Shown: one piece after another, positions 17,710 through 27,404 of the stretch
Position numbering within the stretch: position 1 is the first letter of the stretch
Layout: every line of letters begins with the position of its first letter
The notes under the pieces: generated by a model
What the model saw: the letters and a program-made list of their open reading frames with translations, nothing else
Told to the model about the DNA's origin: nothing
Database searches by the model: none
Made by a program: the position numbers and the translations under genes
Assembly: GCA_013390785.1 (NCBI GenBank)
Contig: JACASW010000002.1
Location: 1 to 64,000 of the forward strand
Origin: Marine Group I thaumarchaeote
GTDB taxonomy: Archaea; Thermoproteota; Nitrososphaeria; Nitrososphaerales; Nitrosopumilaceae
DNA: 64,000 nt
Reading direction: 5' to 3'

Positions 17710-18641
17710 CATTTTTGGTAGGTACACGGGGCAGTAAGCTCTCATTGGCGCAGACAAACTGGGTGATATCAGAATTAAAAAAGGAAAATGAAGGTTCTGA
17801 ATTTGAAATCAAAACCATCACAACCAAAGGAGATACAGATTCGAGGGCTCTCTTCACAATAGACCAGAAGGGAATATTTGAAAAGGAAATTGACAAGGCT
17901 GTAGCAGAAAAGGAGATAGACTTTGCAGTTCACAGCCTAAAAGATGTTCCATCAGACATCGCAGAATCACTTACAATTGCTTGCATACCAAAGCGAGAAT
18001 CATCCAATGACGTTATCATCACAAAGGATGGCTCTAACCTTAAGACAATTCAATCGGGTGCGGTTATTGGCACAAGTAGTCTAAGAAGAGCAGTTCAGGT
18101 TTCAAGGATAAGGCAAGATGTTGTAGTCAAGCCAGTTAGAGGAAATATTGAGACACGAGTCAACAAGGTTACTGACGGAAAATTTGACGCGGTCATATTG
18201 GCGGAAGCAGGAATCTCTAGGCTAGGCTTGGATGTTAAACATTCTATCTTATCAACAAAAGATTTTCCTCCATCACCTGGTCAAGGGGCACTTGCAATTG
18301 TTTGCAGGGCAGACGATGAGAAAACAATATCCATGTTGAAAAAGATTGAAGACGAAAAATCTAGAAATGAGATTGAAGCTGAGAGAGCACTGTCAGAATA
18401 TGTCGAGTCAGGATGCAGGTTTCCTGTTGGTGCATTAGCAACTACAGATTCAGACATGCTAAAGCTTACAGTTTCTGCATATTCGGTTGATGGAAAGAAG
18501 GCAATCACATTAGAAAAGACAGGAGACATTAGCAAACCTAAGGATTTGGGAAAAAATATTGGAGAGGAACTCCAAAAAACTGGAATCGCAGAGATTGCTT
18601 CTAATTGGAGAGAAAGCTTGGACGAGTGGAATAAAAAATGA
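17706..18641 (+). CDS. hemC: Porphobilinogen deaminase (hydroxymethylbilane synthase)
   Basis: It polymerises four porphobilinogens to hydroxymethylbilane. The 311-residue length is typical. Landmarks are the N-terminal GTRGSKLSLAQTNWV, HSLKDVPSD near residue 80, the cofactor-region arginines in GTSSLRRAVQ, and the dipyrromethane-attachment cysteine in VESGCRFPVGALA near residue 240. The start is TTG, overlapping the hemL stop. Its end overlaps cobA by 4 bases (ATGA). Confidence 0.95.
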   Translation: MTFLVGTRGSKLSLAQTNWVISELKKENEGSEFEIKTITTKGDTDSRALFTIDQKGIFEKEIDKAVAEKEIDFAVHSLKDVPSDIAESLTIACIPKRESSNDVIITKDGSNLKTIQSGAVIGTSSLRRAVQVSRIRQDVVVKPVRGNIETRVNKVTDGKFDAVILAEAGISRLGLDVKHSILSTKDFPPSPGQGALAIVCRADDEKTISMLKKIEDEKSRNEIEAERALSEYVESGCRFPVGALATTDSDMLKLTVSAYSVDGKKAITLEKTGDISKPKDLGKNIGEELQKTGIAEIASNWRESLDEWNKK

Positions 18642-19384
18642 CTGGAAAAGTATTTCTTGTTGGTGCAGGTCCTGGAGATCCAAGTCTTATCACTTTGCGG
18701 GCGGTAGAATTGATCAAGAAGGCCGATGTAGTTCTTTATGACAGATTAGTTAGCAAGAAAATTCTTTCAATGATTCCAAAAAAAGCGACAACTGTTTACG
18801 TTGGAAGAGAAGTTGGTGATGATTACAAACATCAGGACAGTACAAACGACTTGATGGTAAAGTATGCGAAAACAAAACGTTGTATCGTTAGACTGAAGGG
18901 CGGAGACCCAATAATGTTTGGCCGAGGTGGTGAAGAGGCAGAATATCTGAAAAAAAACAAAATTAAATTTGAAATCATCCCAGGTATTACATCAGGAATT
19001 GGTTCGGCAACTTATGCTGGAATTCCATTAACACATAGAAGATTTGCATCATCGGTAGTATTTGTAACTGGACATGAAGACTTTGAAAAGAGTAAGGAAG
19101 CAGTGAGATGGAAGAAGCTTGCAAAATCTACTGATACAATAGTTGTTATGATGGGTCTTTCTCGTCTTGGTATAATTTGCAAGGAGTTAGCAAGTGGAGG
19201 GATGGACAAAAAAACTCCAGTCGCTGTAATTCAAAATGGTACAACATCAAAGCAAAAAATGATTATTGGCACTGTTACAAATATTGCACAAAAGGTAACT
19301 AGAGCTAAGATAGAACCTCCCTCAATAATTATAATAGGGAAGGTTGTTAGTCTTTCAAAAACCATTGGATGGAGAAAAAAATGA
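18638..19384 (+). CDS. cobA: Uroporphyrinogen-III C-methyltransferase
   Basis: It adds two SAM methyl groups to uroporphyrinogen III to give precorrin-2, the branch point to siroheme, cobalamin and, in this organism type, heme. Its 248 residues match the single-domain form. Motifs are FLVGAGPGDPSLITLRA at the N-terminus, KGGDPIMFGRGGEEAEYL near residue 87, and PGITSGIGSATYAGIPLTHR. Placement directly before hemD and the presence of AhbAB in the second cluster support the siroheme route. Confidence 0.95.
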   Translation: MTGKVFLVGAGPGDPSLITLRAVELIKKADVVLYDRLVSKKILSMIPKKATTVYVGREVGDDYKHQDSTNDLMVKYAKTKRCIVRLKGGDPIMFGRGGEEAEYLKKNKIKFEIIPGITSGIGSATYAGIPLTHRRFASSVVFVTGHEDFEKSKEAVRWKKLAKSTDTIVVMMGLSRLGIICKELASGGMDKKTPVAVIQNGTTSKQKMIIGTVTNIAQKVTRAKIEPPSIIIIGKVVSLSKTIGWRKK

Positions 19385-20190
19385 TTGAAGGAAAAACTAT
19401 AGCTATTACACGGGCGGAAGATGATTCACAGGAATTTATTGATCTGATTACCAAGGAAAATGGAAATGCACTTCCACTCCCAACAATTGAGCTGGTAAGC
19501 AAGGGAGACAAAATAGTGGATGAATTTTTGTTAGCACTAGCAAAGGAAGATCCAGATTATTCAGTGTTTATGAGTTCAAAAGCAGTAACCCTTCTCTTTG
19601 AAACTGCAAAGAAGGCTGGAAAATTTGAAGAATTACGGTTGGCAGTTGCAAATACAATTGTGCTTGCCGTTGGTCCCAAAACCAGAGATGTTTTAGAGAA
19701 AGAAAATGTTAAGGTTGCACATATGCCAGAACGATACTCTTCAGTAGGCATAGGCGAGGTCTTTACAAAATTGAATGCAGTTGGAAAGAAAGTTATTGTT
19801 CCACGAAGTGGTGCATCAACACCTTTCCTGAAGGATCTTTTAGAAAAAATTGGAATACATGTAATAGAATTGTATCTTTACGATGTATGTGCGTTTCGTG
19901 ATACATCACAATGGAATGAATTCAGACAACTCTTTTCACAGAGTAAGGTTGACGGAGTCATATTTACTAGCGCATCATCGGTAAGAGCATTCTTTGAGAT
20001 TATGCAAAAAGATCATGAACAAAACAAACTTGTTGATATGTTGGAAAAAACTATAGTTATTTCAATTGGACCATTCACTGCGGATGAGTTAAAAAAACTC
20101 GATGTGAAAAATGTAATTGCAGATGTTCATACAATTTCTGGCTCTTTTGATGCATTAGTAAAGGCATTTTCATTAGCTAAAGCTATTTAG
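19381..20190 (+). CDS. hemD: Uroporphyrinogen-III synthase
   Basis: It cyclises hydroxymethylbilane with inversion of ring D. The family is poorly conserved, but the two-domain alpha/beta layout is visible, with TIAITRAEDDSQEFIDLI at the N-terminus, an inter-domain region around VIVPRSGAST, and VDGVIFTSASSVRAFFE in domain two. An ATG at 19369 is also in frame. I prefer 19381 because it overlaps the cobA stop (ATGA) in the same style as the rest of the operon, giving about 269 residues. Confidence 0.9.
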   Translation: MIEGKTIAITRAEDDSQEFIDLITKENGNALPLPTIELVSKGDKIVDEFLLALAKEDPDYSVFMSSKAVTLLFETAKKAGKFEELRLAVANTIVLAVGPKTRDVLEKENVKVAHMPERYSSVGIGEVFTKLNAVGKKVIVPRSGASTPFLKDLLEKIGIHVIELYLYDVCAFRDTSQWNEFRQLFSQSKVDGVIFTSASSVRAFFEIMQKDHEQNKLVDMLEKTIVISIGPFTADELKKLDVKNVIADVHTISGSFDALVKAFSLAKAI

Positions 20191-20213
20191 GATTCCCTAA
20201 ATTTCCACTGCTT

Positions 20214-20220
20214 TTTATAA
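20214..20220 (+). promoter_or_regulatory. TATA box of the suf operon
   Basis: TTTATAA lies 22-28 bases before the ATG of sufB at 20242. The spacing predicts a leaderless transcript beginning at or near the start codon. Confidence 0.6.
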
Positions 20221-20241
20221 GATATTTTTTACAACACTGTT

Positions 20242-21642
20242 ATGGCTACTGAAAATCTTGACATGGATTATTCCAAGTATGACTTTAAAGACTCTACTGA
20301 AATGTATGTTCATCTCAGCAAGAAAGGTCTGACAAAGGATACTGTTAGAGAAATCAGTCAAATGAAGGAAGAGCCAGAATGGATGCTTAATTTCAGGCTC
20401 CGTGCATATGACGTTTTCATGAAAAAACCAATGCCACAATGGGGCGGTGATCTAAATAAGATTGATTTTCAAAATATCTATTATTATGCAAAGGCATCAG
20501 AAAAAACTGAGAAAAATTGGGACGATGTTCCAGATGATGTTAAAAATACATTTGATAAATTAGGAATTCCAGAGGCAGAGAAAAAGTTTCTTGCAGGAGT
20601 TGGTGCACAATATGAATCAGAGGTTGTATATCATAATTTAAGAAAAGATTTGGCAGATCAGGGTGTTCTATTCCTAGATACAGATTCTGCACTCAAAGAA
20701 CAGCCAGAAATTTTCAAAAAGTACTTTGGAAAAATAATTCCACCAGAGGATAACAAATTTTCAGCCTTAAACAGCGCTGTGTGGAGTGGTGGTTCATTCA
20801 TCTACATTCCTCCAGGTGTCAAGGTTGACATGCCATTACAAGCATACTTTAGAATTAATGCAGAAAATATTGGACAATTTGAGAGAACTCTGATCATTGC
20901 TGATGAGGGTTCTGAGGTTCATTATATCGAAGGATGCACTGCACCAGTTTATTCTTCAGAATCACTGCACTCTGCTGTGGTTGAGTTGGTTGCACACAAG
21001 GATGCAAAGTTACGTTATACAACAATACAAAATTGGAGTAATGATGTTTACAATCTGGTAACAAAGCGTGCATATGCGTATGAGGGTGCTACTGTTGAAT
21101 GGATTGATGGAAACATTGGTAGCAAACTTACTATGAAATATCCAGGCATATACTTGATGGGCAGAAAAGCATATGGTGAAACTTTATCAATTGCATTTGC
21201 AGGAAAGAACCAACACCAAGATACTGGTGCAAAGATGGTTCATCTAGCTCCTGATACTACATCAAAAATAACATCAAAATCTGTAAGCCGTGCAAATGGC
21301 CGCTCTACATACAGAGGATTATTGCGAGTAAGAAAGGGTGCAACTAATGTAAAAGCTACTGTCAGATGTGACGCATTACTATTAGATGATACATCAAAGA
21401 CTGACACATATCCATACATGGAGATTAATCAAGAGGATGCCACAGTTACTCATGAGGCAACTGTAGGAAAGATTGGTGACGAACAAATTTTCTATTTAAT
21501 GAGTCGTGGTTTCACGGAAGAGGAGGCATTATCACTAATTGTAAATGGATTCATGGAACCATTTACAAAAGAACTTCCAATGGAATATGCAGTAGAATTG
21601 AACAGGCTCATTAAATTAGAGATGGACAATTCAGTAGGCTAA
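20242..21642 (+). CDS. sufB: Fe-S cluster assembly scaffold SufB
   Basis: A 466-residue SufB with the extended beta-helix core. Family landmarks are the N-terminal [20 protein letters not shown]-like [24 protein letters not shown] (with the cysteine used in SufB cluster assembly), and [15 protein letters not shown]. The C-terminus reads [18 protein letters not shown]. It forms the SufBC2D scaffold with SufD, next in the operon, and SufC, which in this window lies far away at 37.2 kb. Confidence 0.96.
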   Translation: MATENLDMDYSKYDFKDSTEMYVHLSKKGLTKDTVREISQMKEEPEWMLNFRLRAYDVFMKKPMPQWGGDLNKIDFQNIYYYAKASEKTEKNWDDVPDDVKNTFDKLGIPEAEKKFLAGVGAQYESEVVYHNLRKDLADQGVLFLDTDSALKEQPEIFKKYFGKIIPPEDNKFSALNSAVWSGGSFIYIPPGVKVDMPLQAYFRINAENIGQFERTLIIADEGSEVHYIEGCTAPVYSSESLHSAVVELVAHKDAKLRYTTIQNWSNDVYNLVTKRAYAYEGATVEWIDGNIGSKLTMKYPGIYLMGRKAYGETLSIAFAGKNQHQDTGAKMVHLAPDTTSKITSKSVSRANGRSTYRGLLRVRKGATNVKATVRCDALLLDDTSKTDTYPYMEINQEDATVTHEATVGKIGDEQIFYLMSRGFTEEEALSLIVNGFMEPFTKELPMEYAVELNRLIKLEMDNSVG

Positions 21643-21668
21643 TCTAAAAACAATCTTAACGATTAACA

Positions 21669-23069
21669 ATGTCACAACTTGCTTTATCATCAATAGATTC
21701 TTCACTCATAGAAGAGATTTCTTCTAAAAAAAACGAGCCATCCTGGTTAAAAGAGTACAGAAAAAACTCTCTATCTATTTATCACGATTTACCAGCGGAA
21801 GTTTCACCACTATACAACAAGTATACTGATGCTAGAAGAATGAATCCAGAACAAGTATCATTGTCTATAAGTTCAGATTCATCTGTACCTGATTTTTTAG
21901 CTAAAAGATTAGATGAAATAAAAAATGAAATTAGTATTGTTCAAATCGGCTCGAATATTCATTCAATAAATATTGATAATGAACTAAAATCAAAAGGGCT
22001 TGTTATTTCTTCATTGGATGATGCATTACAAAATCATTCTGAGTTAATTCAAAAGACGTTAGAGGATTCAAACTCTAATGAAGATAAGTATACAGCATTA
22101 AACAACGCTGCATTTAATTCAGGAGTTTTTGTTTATGTTCCACAAAATCTTACTATTGACAAACCAATTCATTTGGTATCATGTCTATCTTTAGATGGAA
22201 TATCCACAATATCTCGAAATATGATCATCGCTGAAAAAAATACACAAGCTTCAGTTGTACAGGAACTTTATGCCCCAAAAATGTCAAAACAGCAGGCATA
22301 TCTTGAATTGTTAGATACACGTGTTGGTGAAAACAGCAAATTAGATTTTACAACATTACAAATCATGGATCAAAGCACAGTTAACTTTTCTACCAGAAGA
22401 ACTCATCTTGCTCAAGACGCTAAGATAAATTGGTATCTTGGTTTGTTTGGTTCCATGTTGTCACGATATAGACTTGATTATGATCTTAATGGTACGGGCT
22501 CTGCTGTAAATGATGCTCAAGTGGTTTTTGGAAACAATGACCAGTCATTTGATCTAAATACCATTGTTAATCATAACGCTCAATCGACGGATGGAAAAGT
22601 TGTTGAAAAATCAATTCTAAAAGATACATCAAAATCATTATTCAAAGGCATGATTAGAATTAATGAGCAGGCTGCACACTCAAATTCATTTTTGTCTGGA
22701 CGTTCCATTCTATTAAGCAAGGGCGCAAAATCTGATTCAATACCTGGGCTTGAAATTCTTACAAACGATGTGAAAGCAACCCATTCTGCATCAGTTGCTC
22801 AAATGGATGATGAGCAAATTTTCTATCTTGGTACACGCTGTCTAAGTTATTCTGAAGCAGAACGGATAATTGTTGAAGGATTCTTAGAACCACTTTCTAG
22901 AACCATGTCTCATCAAGTTAGAGCATGGATCTCAAATATCATTGAATCAAAATGGGCTAATAAAGAATTAACAATTAACATGGATGAGAATCTTAAGGCT
23001 ATTGTTGAAGTGGAGGAGACACGTTATAATGAAAACGAAGAAGTTGAACAGCATTACAAGTACAGGTAG
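21669..23069 (+). CDS. sufD: Fe-S cluster assembly protein SufD
   Basis: A SufB paralogue, also 466 residues, with the same beta-helix fold but weaker central motifs. The end is family-typical: KATHSASVAQMDDEQIFYLG then LSYSEAERIIVEGFLEPL. The N-terminus (PSWLKEYRKNSLSIYHDLP) matches SufD. It partners SufB and SufC. The gap from sufB is 26 bases and to sufS 13 bases, so this is one operon. Confidence 0.94.
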   Translation: MSQLALSSIDSSLIEEISSKKNEPSWLKEYRKNSLSIYHDLPAEVSPLYNKYTDARRMNPEQVSLSISSDSSVPDFLAKRLDEIKNEISIVQIGSNIHSINIDNELKSKGLVISSLDDALQNHSELIQKTLEDSNSNEDKYTALNNAAFNSGVFVYVPQNLTIDKPIHLVSCLSLDGISTISRNMIIAEKNTQASVVQELYAPKMSKQQAYLELLDTRVGENSKLDFTTLQIMDQSTVNFSTRRTHLAQDAKINWYLGLFGSMLSRYRLDYDLNGTGSAVNDAQVVFGNNDQSFDLNTIVNHNAQSTDGKVVEKSILKDTSKSLFKGMIRINEQAAHSNSFLSGRSILLSKGAKSDSIPGLEILTNDVKATHSASVAQMDDEQIFYLGTRCLSYSEAERIIVEGFLEPLSRTMSHQVRAWISNIIESKWANKELTINMDENLKAIVEVEETRYNENEEVEQHYKYR

Positions 23070-23082
23070 AGGTGTTTGCTAA

Positions 23083-24327
23083 TTGCAAAGTACACAATAT
23101 TCTCTTGATAGCATAAGAAATGACTTTCCCGTACTGGAGAGAAAAGTCAGAGACAACAAGGCTTTAGTATATTTGGATAATGCAGCAACTACTCAAAAAC
23201 CAATTCAGGTTATCGACGCAATTACTGATTATTACAAAAACCATAATTCCAATATCCACAGGGCTGTACATGCTTTGGCAGAGGAGTCTACAGAAGCATT
23301 TGAGGTAACAAGAAGTAAAGTTGCAAAATTTCTAAATGTTGTAAATAATGATGAGATAATTTTTGTAAGGGGAACAACAGAAGCTATCAACTTAGTTGCT
23401 TATGCATGGGGAAGAGATAATGTACAAAAGGGTGACATTGTTGTCACAACAGAGTACGAACACCACTCAAACATAGTTCCATGGCAGATACTAACGCAGG
23501 AAACCGGTGCAGAACTCAGATATATCGATATTGATAAAAATGGCGAATTAATGCTAGAACAACTTGATGAACATCTTGCAACTGGTAGGGTAAAACTAGT
23601 AGCTGTTAGTCATGTTTCAAATGTTCTTGGAACAATAACTGACATTAAAGAAATCATAACTAAATGCAAAAACGCTGGATCTAAAATTCTAATTGATGGT
23701 GCACAGGCAGTTCCACACATGAAAGTAGACATCAGTGATCTTGATTGTGATTTTTACGCTTTTTCCGCTCATAAGATGTTAGGTCCAACAGGTGTTGGCG
23801 TTCTATGGGCAAGAAAAGAGTTACTAGAAAAGATGAGACCTTTCCAAGGCGGTGGAGATATGATAAGGGAAGTTCACAAATTTGAAACCACTTACAATGA
23901 TCTTCCATACAAGTTTGAAGCTGGAACACCTAATGTGGCTGATGTTATTTGTTTTTCAGCTGCAATTGATTATCTCACAAAAATTGGAATGGATAATGTT
24001 AGAAATCATGAAATTGAGTTAACAAAATATGCATTAGAAAAAATGTCCAAAGTTAATGGTCTAGTCATTTATGGTCCTAAGAATTCTGAAAAACAGGGCG
24101 GTGTCATCTCATTCAATTTCGAAGATGTGCATCCTCATGACGTTGCAACCATAGTTGACAAAAATGGTGTTGCAATAAGATCAGGACATCATTGTGCACA
24201 GGTTTTGATGGAGAAACTTGATGTTGCAGCAACTAACCGTGCTAGCTTTTACATTTACACGACAAAACAAGAGATAGACGTTCTCATTAATTCACTTGAA
24301 GAGGTTGCTAAGGTGTTCAAATTATGA
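23083..24327 (+). CDS. sufS: Cysteine desulfurase SufS
   Basis: A PLP enzyme that takes sulfur from cysteine for cluster assembly. Its 414 residues fit group II desulfurases. Motifs are VYLDNAATTQKP at the N-terminus, the histidine of TEYEHHSNIVPWQ, the PLP lysine in FYAFSAHKMLGPTG near residue 230, and the active-site cysteine in RSGHHCAQVLM near residue 370. The start is TTG (23083). The stop overlaps sufU by 4 bases. Confidence 0.96.
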   Translation: MQSTQYSLDSIRNDFPVLERKVRDNKALVYLDNAATTQKPIQVIDAITDYYKNHNSNIHRAVHALAEESTEAFEVTRSKVAKFLNVVNNDEIIFVRGTTEAINLVAYAWGRDNVQKGDIVVTTEYEHHSNIVPWQILTQETGAELRYIDIDKNGELMLEQLDEHLATGRVKLVAVSHVSNVLGTITDIKEIITKCKNAGSKILIDGAQAVPHMKVDISDLDCDFYAFSAHKMLGPTGVGVLWARKELLEKMRPFQGGGDMIREVHKFETTYNDLPYKFEAGTPNVADVICFSAAIDYLTKIGMDNVRNHEIELTKYALEKMSKVNGLVIYGPKNSEKQGGVISFNFEDVHPHDVATIVDKNGVAIRSGHHCAQVLMEKLDVAATNRASFYIYTTKQEIDVLINSLEEVAKVFKL

Positions 24328-24773
24328 GTGGGGATCCTATCTACACAGAAATGATAATTGAATATTCTAGAAACCCTTCAAATTTTGGTAAAATAGAAAA
24401 TCCTCAGATACACAGACATGACAGTAATCCTCTCTGTGGTGACAGTATTGATTTGTATGTTAACACAGATGGGACTAAGATTACTGAAGTGAAGTTTGAT
24501 GGTAAGGGATGTGCCATATGTATGGCATGTACTTCCGTTTTAACTGAAATGATACAAAACAAAAATCTAGACGAAGTAAAAAATTTTCAAAAAGATGAAT
24601 TGTTAGCAGAACTTGGTCTGGAACACCTAATCAAAACAAGCCCAGTACGAATAAAATGTGCATTGCTTTCATTAAAGGCATTGAAATACGGAATTTATTC
24701 TTATTTTGTTGAAAAGATGAATGATGTAGAGGCTGCAGGAAACTTAAAAGAAGAAGCTGCGTCTCTATACTAG
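24324..24773 (+). CDS. sufU: SufU/IscU-type sulfur acceptor or scaffold
   Basis: A 149-residue U-type protein. The three conserved cysteines are present in NPLCGDSIDLY, GCAICMACTSVL and RIKCALLSLKAL, with the aspartate beside the first. The insertion between the second and third cysteine motifs resembles SufU rather than IscU. It takes sulfur from SufS and sits right behind it with an ATGA overlap. Confidence 0.92.
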   Translation: MSGDPIYTEMIIEYSRNPSNFGKIENPQIHRHDSNPLCGDSIDLYVNTDGTKITEVKFDGKGCAICMACTSVLTEMIQNKNLDEVKNFQKDELLAELGLEHLIKTSPVRIKCALLSLKALKYGIYSYFVEKMNDVEAAGNLKEEAASLY

Positions 24774-24774
24774 C

Positions 24775-25113
24775 ATGCCTGATAACTCACCAATAACAAC
24801 CAGTATCAGAAAGGTAATTTTTGAAAATTTTAACGATGATGATTTAAGATTCAATAATGATCAGATTTTTGAAATTTTAAAGCAAAATGAGATGGTTGAT
24901 CCATCTATGACAATCGACAGCATGGAAGTATATTTTAAGGAATTATGTGACGCTGAAATTTTACGTAATATTGCCCAGAATTTTACTACACAATGGTTCA
25001 AGCTGTTTGAACCAATTGAGAAAATTCAGTGTGGCTCATGTAAAAAAGAAAGTTACATCACACAATCTGAGAATAGAACATGCCAAAATTCTAGTTGTGA
25101 TTCTACTATTTAG
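24775..25113 (+). CDS. Winged-helix plus zinc-ribbon-like small protein
   Basis: A 112-residue protein starting one base after sufU. Residues ~5-80 look like a winged helix (IFEILKQNEMVDPSMTIDSM, then YFKELCDAEILRNIAQ and a WFKLFEP wing). The tail has two cysteine pairs, CGSC and CQNSSC, spaced about 17 residues apart, which would suit a zinc ribbon. A DNA-binding or Fe-S/zinc-sensing regulator of the suf operon is a reasonable guess from position, but nothing confirms it. It overlaps the pgk 3' end by 8 bases, convergently. Confidence 0.8.
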   Translation: MPDNSPITTSIRKVIFENFNDDDLRFNNDQIFEILKQNEMVDPSMTIDSMEVYFKELCDAEILRNIAQNFTTQWFKLFEPIEKIQCGSCKKESYITQSENRTCQNSSCDSTI

Positions 25114-26314
25114 CTCTGTATTTTTTCGCTGATTCCTCAAGAGCTTGAATCATTGGTAATTTAGTTCCAGTTAGATAACGTACCAATGCGCCACCAGCAG
25201 TGCTGATATGTGTTATTTTTTCTGCCAAGCCAAATTTTTTCAAGGCAGATGAAAGATGTCCTCCACTAACTATTGTCGTAGCCATAGAATCCGATACAGC
25301 CTCTAGAAGAGCCTTGGTACCAAAATCGAAACCTTCTTTTTCAAAAAATCCAGCTGGACCGCTGATAAATACAGTTCCTGCTCCAGATATGAGTTTACTA
25401 TAATGTTCTATAGTTTTTGGACCAAGATCATAAATTGCATCATCCTTGTTTAATTCTCTAATATCTAATTCAACCCTCTTTCCATTCTGTTCTATTGCAA
25501 CATCTACTGGTGTAGAGAAAACATCTGGAAACTCACCTATCAATGTGTGTGCTTTGGCAACAATCTCATCTTCTCTCTTAATTCCAAGAGAGGATCTTAT
25601 TCTACCTTGAGCTCTTAAGAATACATTACCAATCAAACCAGTAAGTAAAACATGATCTGCTCTACCATTTTCTATTAGTAATCTAATTGCTTCAAGTCTG
25701 TCTTCAACCTTTTTACCTCCTAGGACTAGTACAAAAGGCGCTTTAGTTACACTCATAATTTCGTCTAGTTTTTTAACTTCTTTTTCAACAAGGCGTCCAG
25801 CACATGATGGAAGTACATATGGAAATCCTACTATTGATGGATGAGATCTGTGCGCGCTTGGGAATGAATCCAACACACAAAAATCCAACATCTTTGACAA
25901 TCGGTTAACCATTATTGTTTTTGCTGCATTAGATGCAGTAAATTCATAGTTTTCTTCAGCACATAATCTAAGATTATCCAGTAACAAGATTTCACCATCA
26001 TTTAGTTTTTTTATTTCATCTTGCGCAGCAGAACCCATAACATCACTGACATATGCTACCTTTCTACCAAGTAACTCTTCAAGTACCTTAGCATGTTTTT
26101 CCATTCCAGTGTAATCTTTGTTGCCAACTCTTCCCTGATGTGATGCAATCACAATTTTAGCATTATTTAACGAATTAATCGTTTCAACAATTTCTTCAAT
26201 TCTTTTTGTACCAGAAATCTCTAATGTTTCAGGATCTATAGGGCAGTTCATATCTACTCGCAAAAAAACAGTTTTGCCTTTAAGGTCAAAATCATCAATA
26301 GTTAAGAATTTCAC
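25106..26314 (-). CDS. pgk: Phosphoglycerate kinase
   Basis: It interconverts 1,3-bisphosphoglycerate and 3-phosphoglycerate, here probably for gluconeogenesis. The 402-residue length is normal. Signatures are VFLRVDMNCPID at the N-terminus, the substrate-binding region IVIASHQGRVG, LGGKKVEDRLEAI in mid-protein, and the nucleotide loop TIVSGGHLSSALKKFG near the C-terminus. It stands alone. The companion enzyme ApgM is encoded about 24 kb away. Confidence 0.95.
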   Translation of the reverse strand: MKFLTIDDFDLKGKTVFLRVDMNCPIDPETLEISGTKRIEEIVETINSLNNAKIVIASHQGRVGNKDYTGMEKHAKVLEELLGRKVAYVSDVMGSAAQDEIKKLNDGEILLLDNLRLCAEENYEFTASNAAKTIMVNRLSKMLDFCVLDSFPSAHRSHPSIVGFPYVLPSCAGRLVEKEVKKLDEIMSVTKAPFVLVLGGKKVEDRLEAIRLLIENGRADHVLLTGLIGNVFLRAQGRIRSSLGIKREDEIVAKAHTLIGEFPDVFSTPVDVAIEQNGKRVELDIRELNKDDAIYDLGPKTIEHYSKLISGAGTVFISGPAGFFEKEGFDFGTKALLEAVSDSMATTIVSGGHLSSALKKFGLAEKITHISTAGGALVRYLTGTKLPMIQALEESAKKYRAK

Positions 26315-26401
26315 ATATTTTTTTCCTTTAACTACTGTTAAAATCTTTTAGTCCATACTATTATCAGCAAAATTAAAAATGATCGTATTGCAGGGTGATT
26401 A

Positions 26402-27061
26402 GTGCAGAAATTTATATTTGAAATACGTTCACGTGGATTTTTCCTATTGGTCATAGCATTTTTAATTATGGCAGGATTAGTATATTCAGAAATTACTGAG
26501 GAATTTGATAGGTCATCTATACTGCATTTTCAATCTGTAGCAGGTAATGCACCATTGGATCTATCGATGTGGTTTTTGACAGAAATTGGTGGAATAATCC
26601 CAATCATGATCTTCTGTTTTGTAATGTTTGCATGGAGAAAAACTAGACGTATGGGTCTCATAATGTTGCTTGCTATCTTGATCGGTACAGTAGTAGCTGG
26701 ATATCTAAAAGATTACGCAGTTGAGCGTCCAAGACCAGATCTTGAGTATCTTGGCAGTGAATTGCCTATTGAGATAGAAAGTGATACTACAGTTTTAGGT
26801 GGTAAGGGCTCATTTCCATCAGGGCATGTAACGCGTGCATCTGCACTTGCATTTGTCTTGGGCTATGCACTTTCAGACAGATTTCCGCGTGGTTGGATTC
26901 TTGTGTGGATTTTTCCGGTAAGTATGGCGTTAAGCAGAATCTACCTACTACAGCACTACCCAATGGATGTAATTGGTGGTATCTTATTTGGAATTATTAT
27001 TGCCGGCATACTTGCAAACAAACTCAAGCTTTCCGAGTATCTAAATAAATCAAAAATCTAA
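26402..27061 (+). CDS. PAP2-family membrane phosphatase
   Basis: A 219-residue membrane protein with about six hydrophobic segments and the three-part acid-phosphatase signature: KDYAVERPRPD near residue 103, SFPSGHVTRAS near residue 140, and SRIYLLQHYPMDVIGG near residue 180. It probably removes phosphate from an isoprenoid or lipid phosphate at the membrane. The start is GTG at 26402, after a TAG in the same frame. Its end overlaps the next, convergent gene by 12 bases. Confidence 0.88.
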   Translation: MQKFIFEIRSRGFFLLVIAFLIMAGLVYSEITEEFDRSSILHFQSVAGNAPLDLSMWFLTEIGGIIPIMIFCFVMFAWRKTRRMGLIMLLAILIGTVVAGYLKDYAVERPRPDLEYLGSELPIEIESDTTVLGGKGSFPSGHVTRASALAFVLGYALSDRFPRGWILVWIFPVSMALSRIYLLQHYPMDVIGGILFGIIIAGILANKLKLSEYLNKSKI

Positions 27062-27367
27062 TTCCTCTACAACCTTAGAACTTACTAGCACAATACCATA
27101 ACGTTCCTTGTCATGATGATATGTCCAATATCTGATATCTCTATGCTGATCTTCCTTCCTTAAACTGGAAGTTACAGTAGTGGTAACGATATACCCAATA
27201 CGCTTAGCATTTTTTTTTGGTTCTTTTGGCATCAACACTTTGAATCCTTTTTTTTCTTTGTAAAACCCTATTTGCACCATTTCCTCAGCAGCATCATAAG
27301 CATCTTTTTCATCTTTTAGATCAAATGTCTTTTGAATTGGTATCGCTTCAATGTCTGCCTTTTCCAT
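27050..27367 (-). CDS. Hypothetical protein, 105 aa
   Basis: A charged soluble protein with a central lysine-rich stretch (YKEKKGFKVLMPKEPKKNAK) followed by predicted strands (RIGYIVTTTVTSSL, RYGIVLVSSKVVEELDF). It has no cysteines or recognisable motifs. It is divergent from msrA, with 37 bases between the start codons, so the two promoters share a short region. The family is not recognised. Confidence 0.75.
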   Translation of the reverse strand: MEKADIEAIPIQKTFDLKDEKDAYDAAEEMVQIGFYKEKKGFKVLMPKEPKKNAKRIGYIVTTTVTSSLRKEDQHRDIRYWTYHHDKERYGIVLVSSKVVEELDF

Positions 27368-27372
27368 GTAAA

Positions 27373-27379
27373 TTATAAA
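27373..27379 (+). promoter_or_regulatory. TATA-like box of msrA
   Basis: TTATAAA lies 26-32 bases before the msrA start codon at 27405, in the short gap shared with the divergent 105-residue gene. Confidence 0.45.
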
Positions 27380-27404
27380 TTAGATAATTCGTTATTAAAA
27401 TAAT

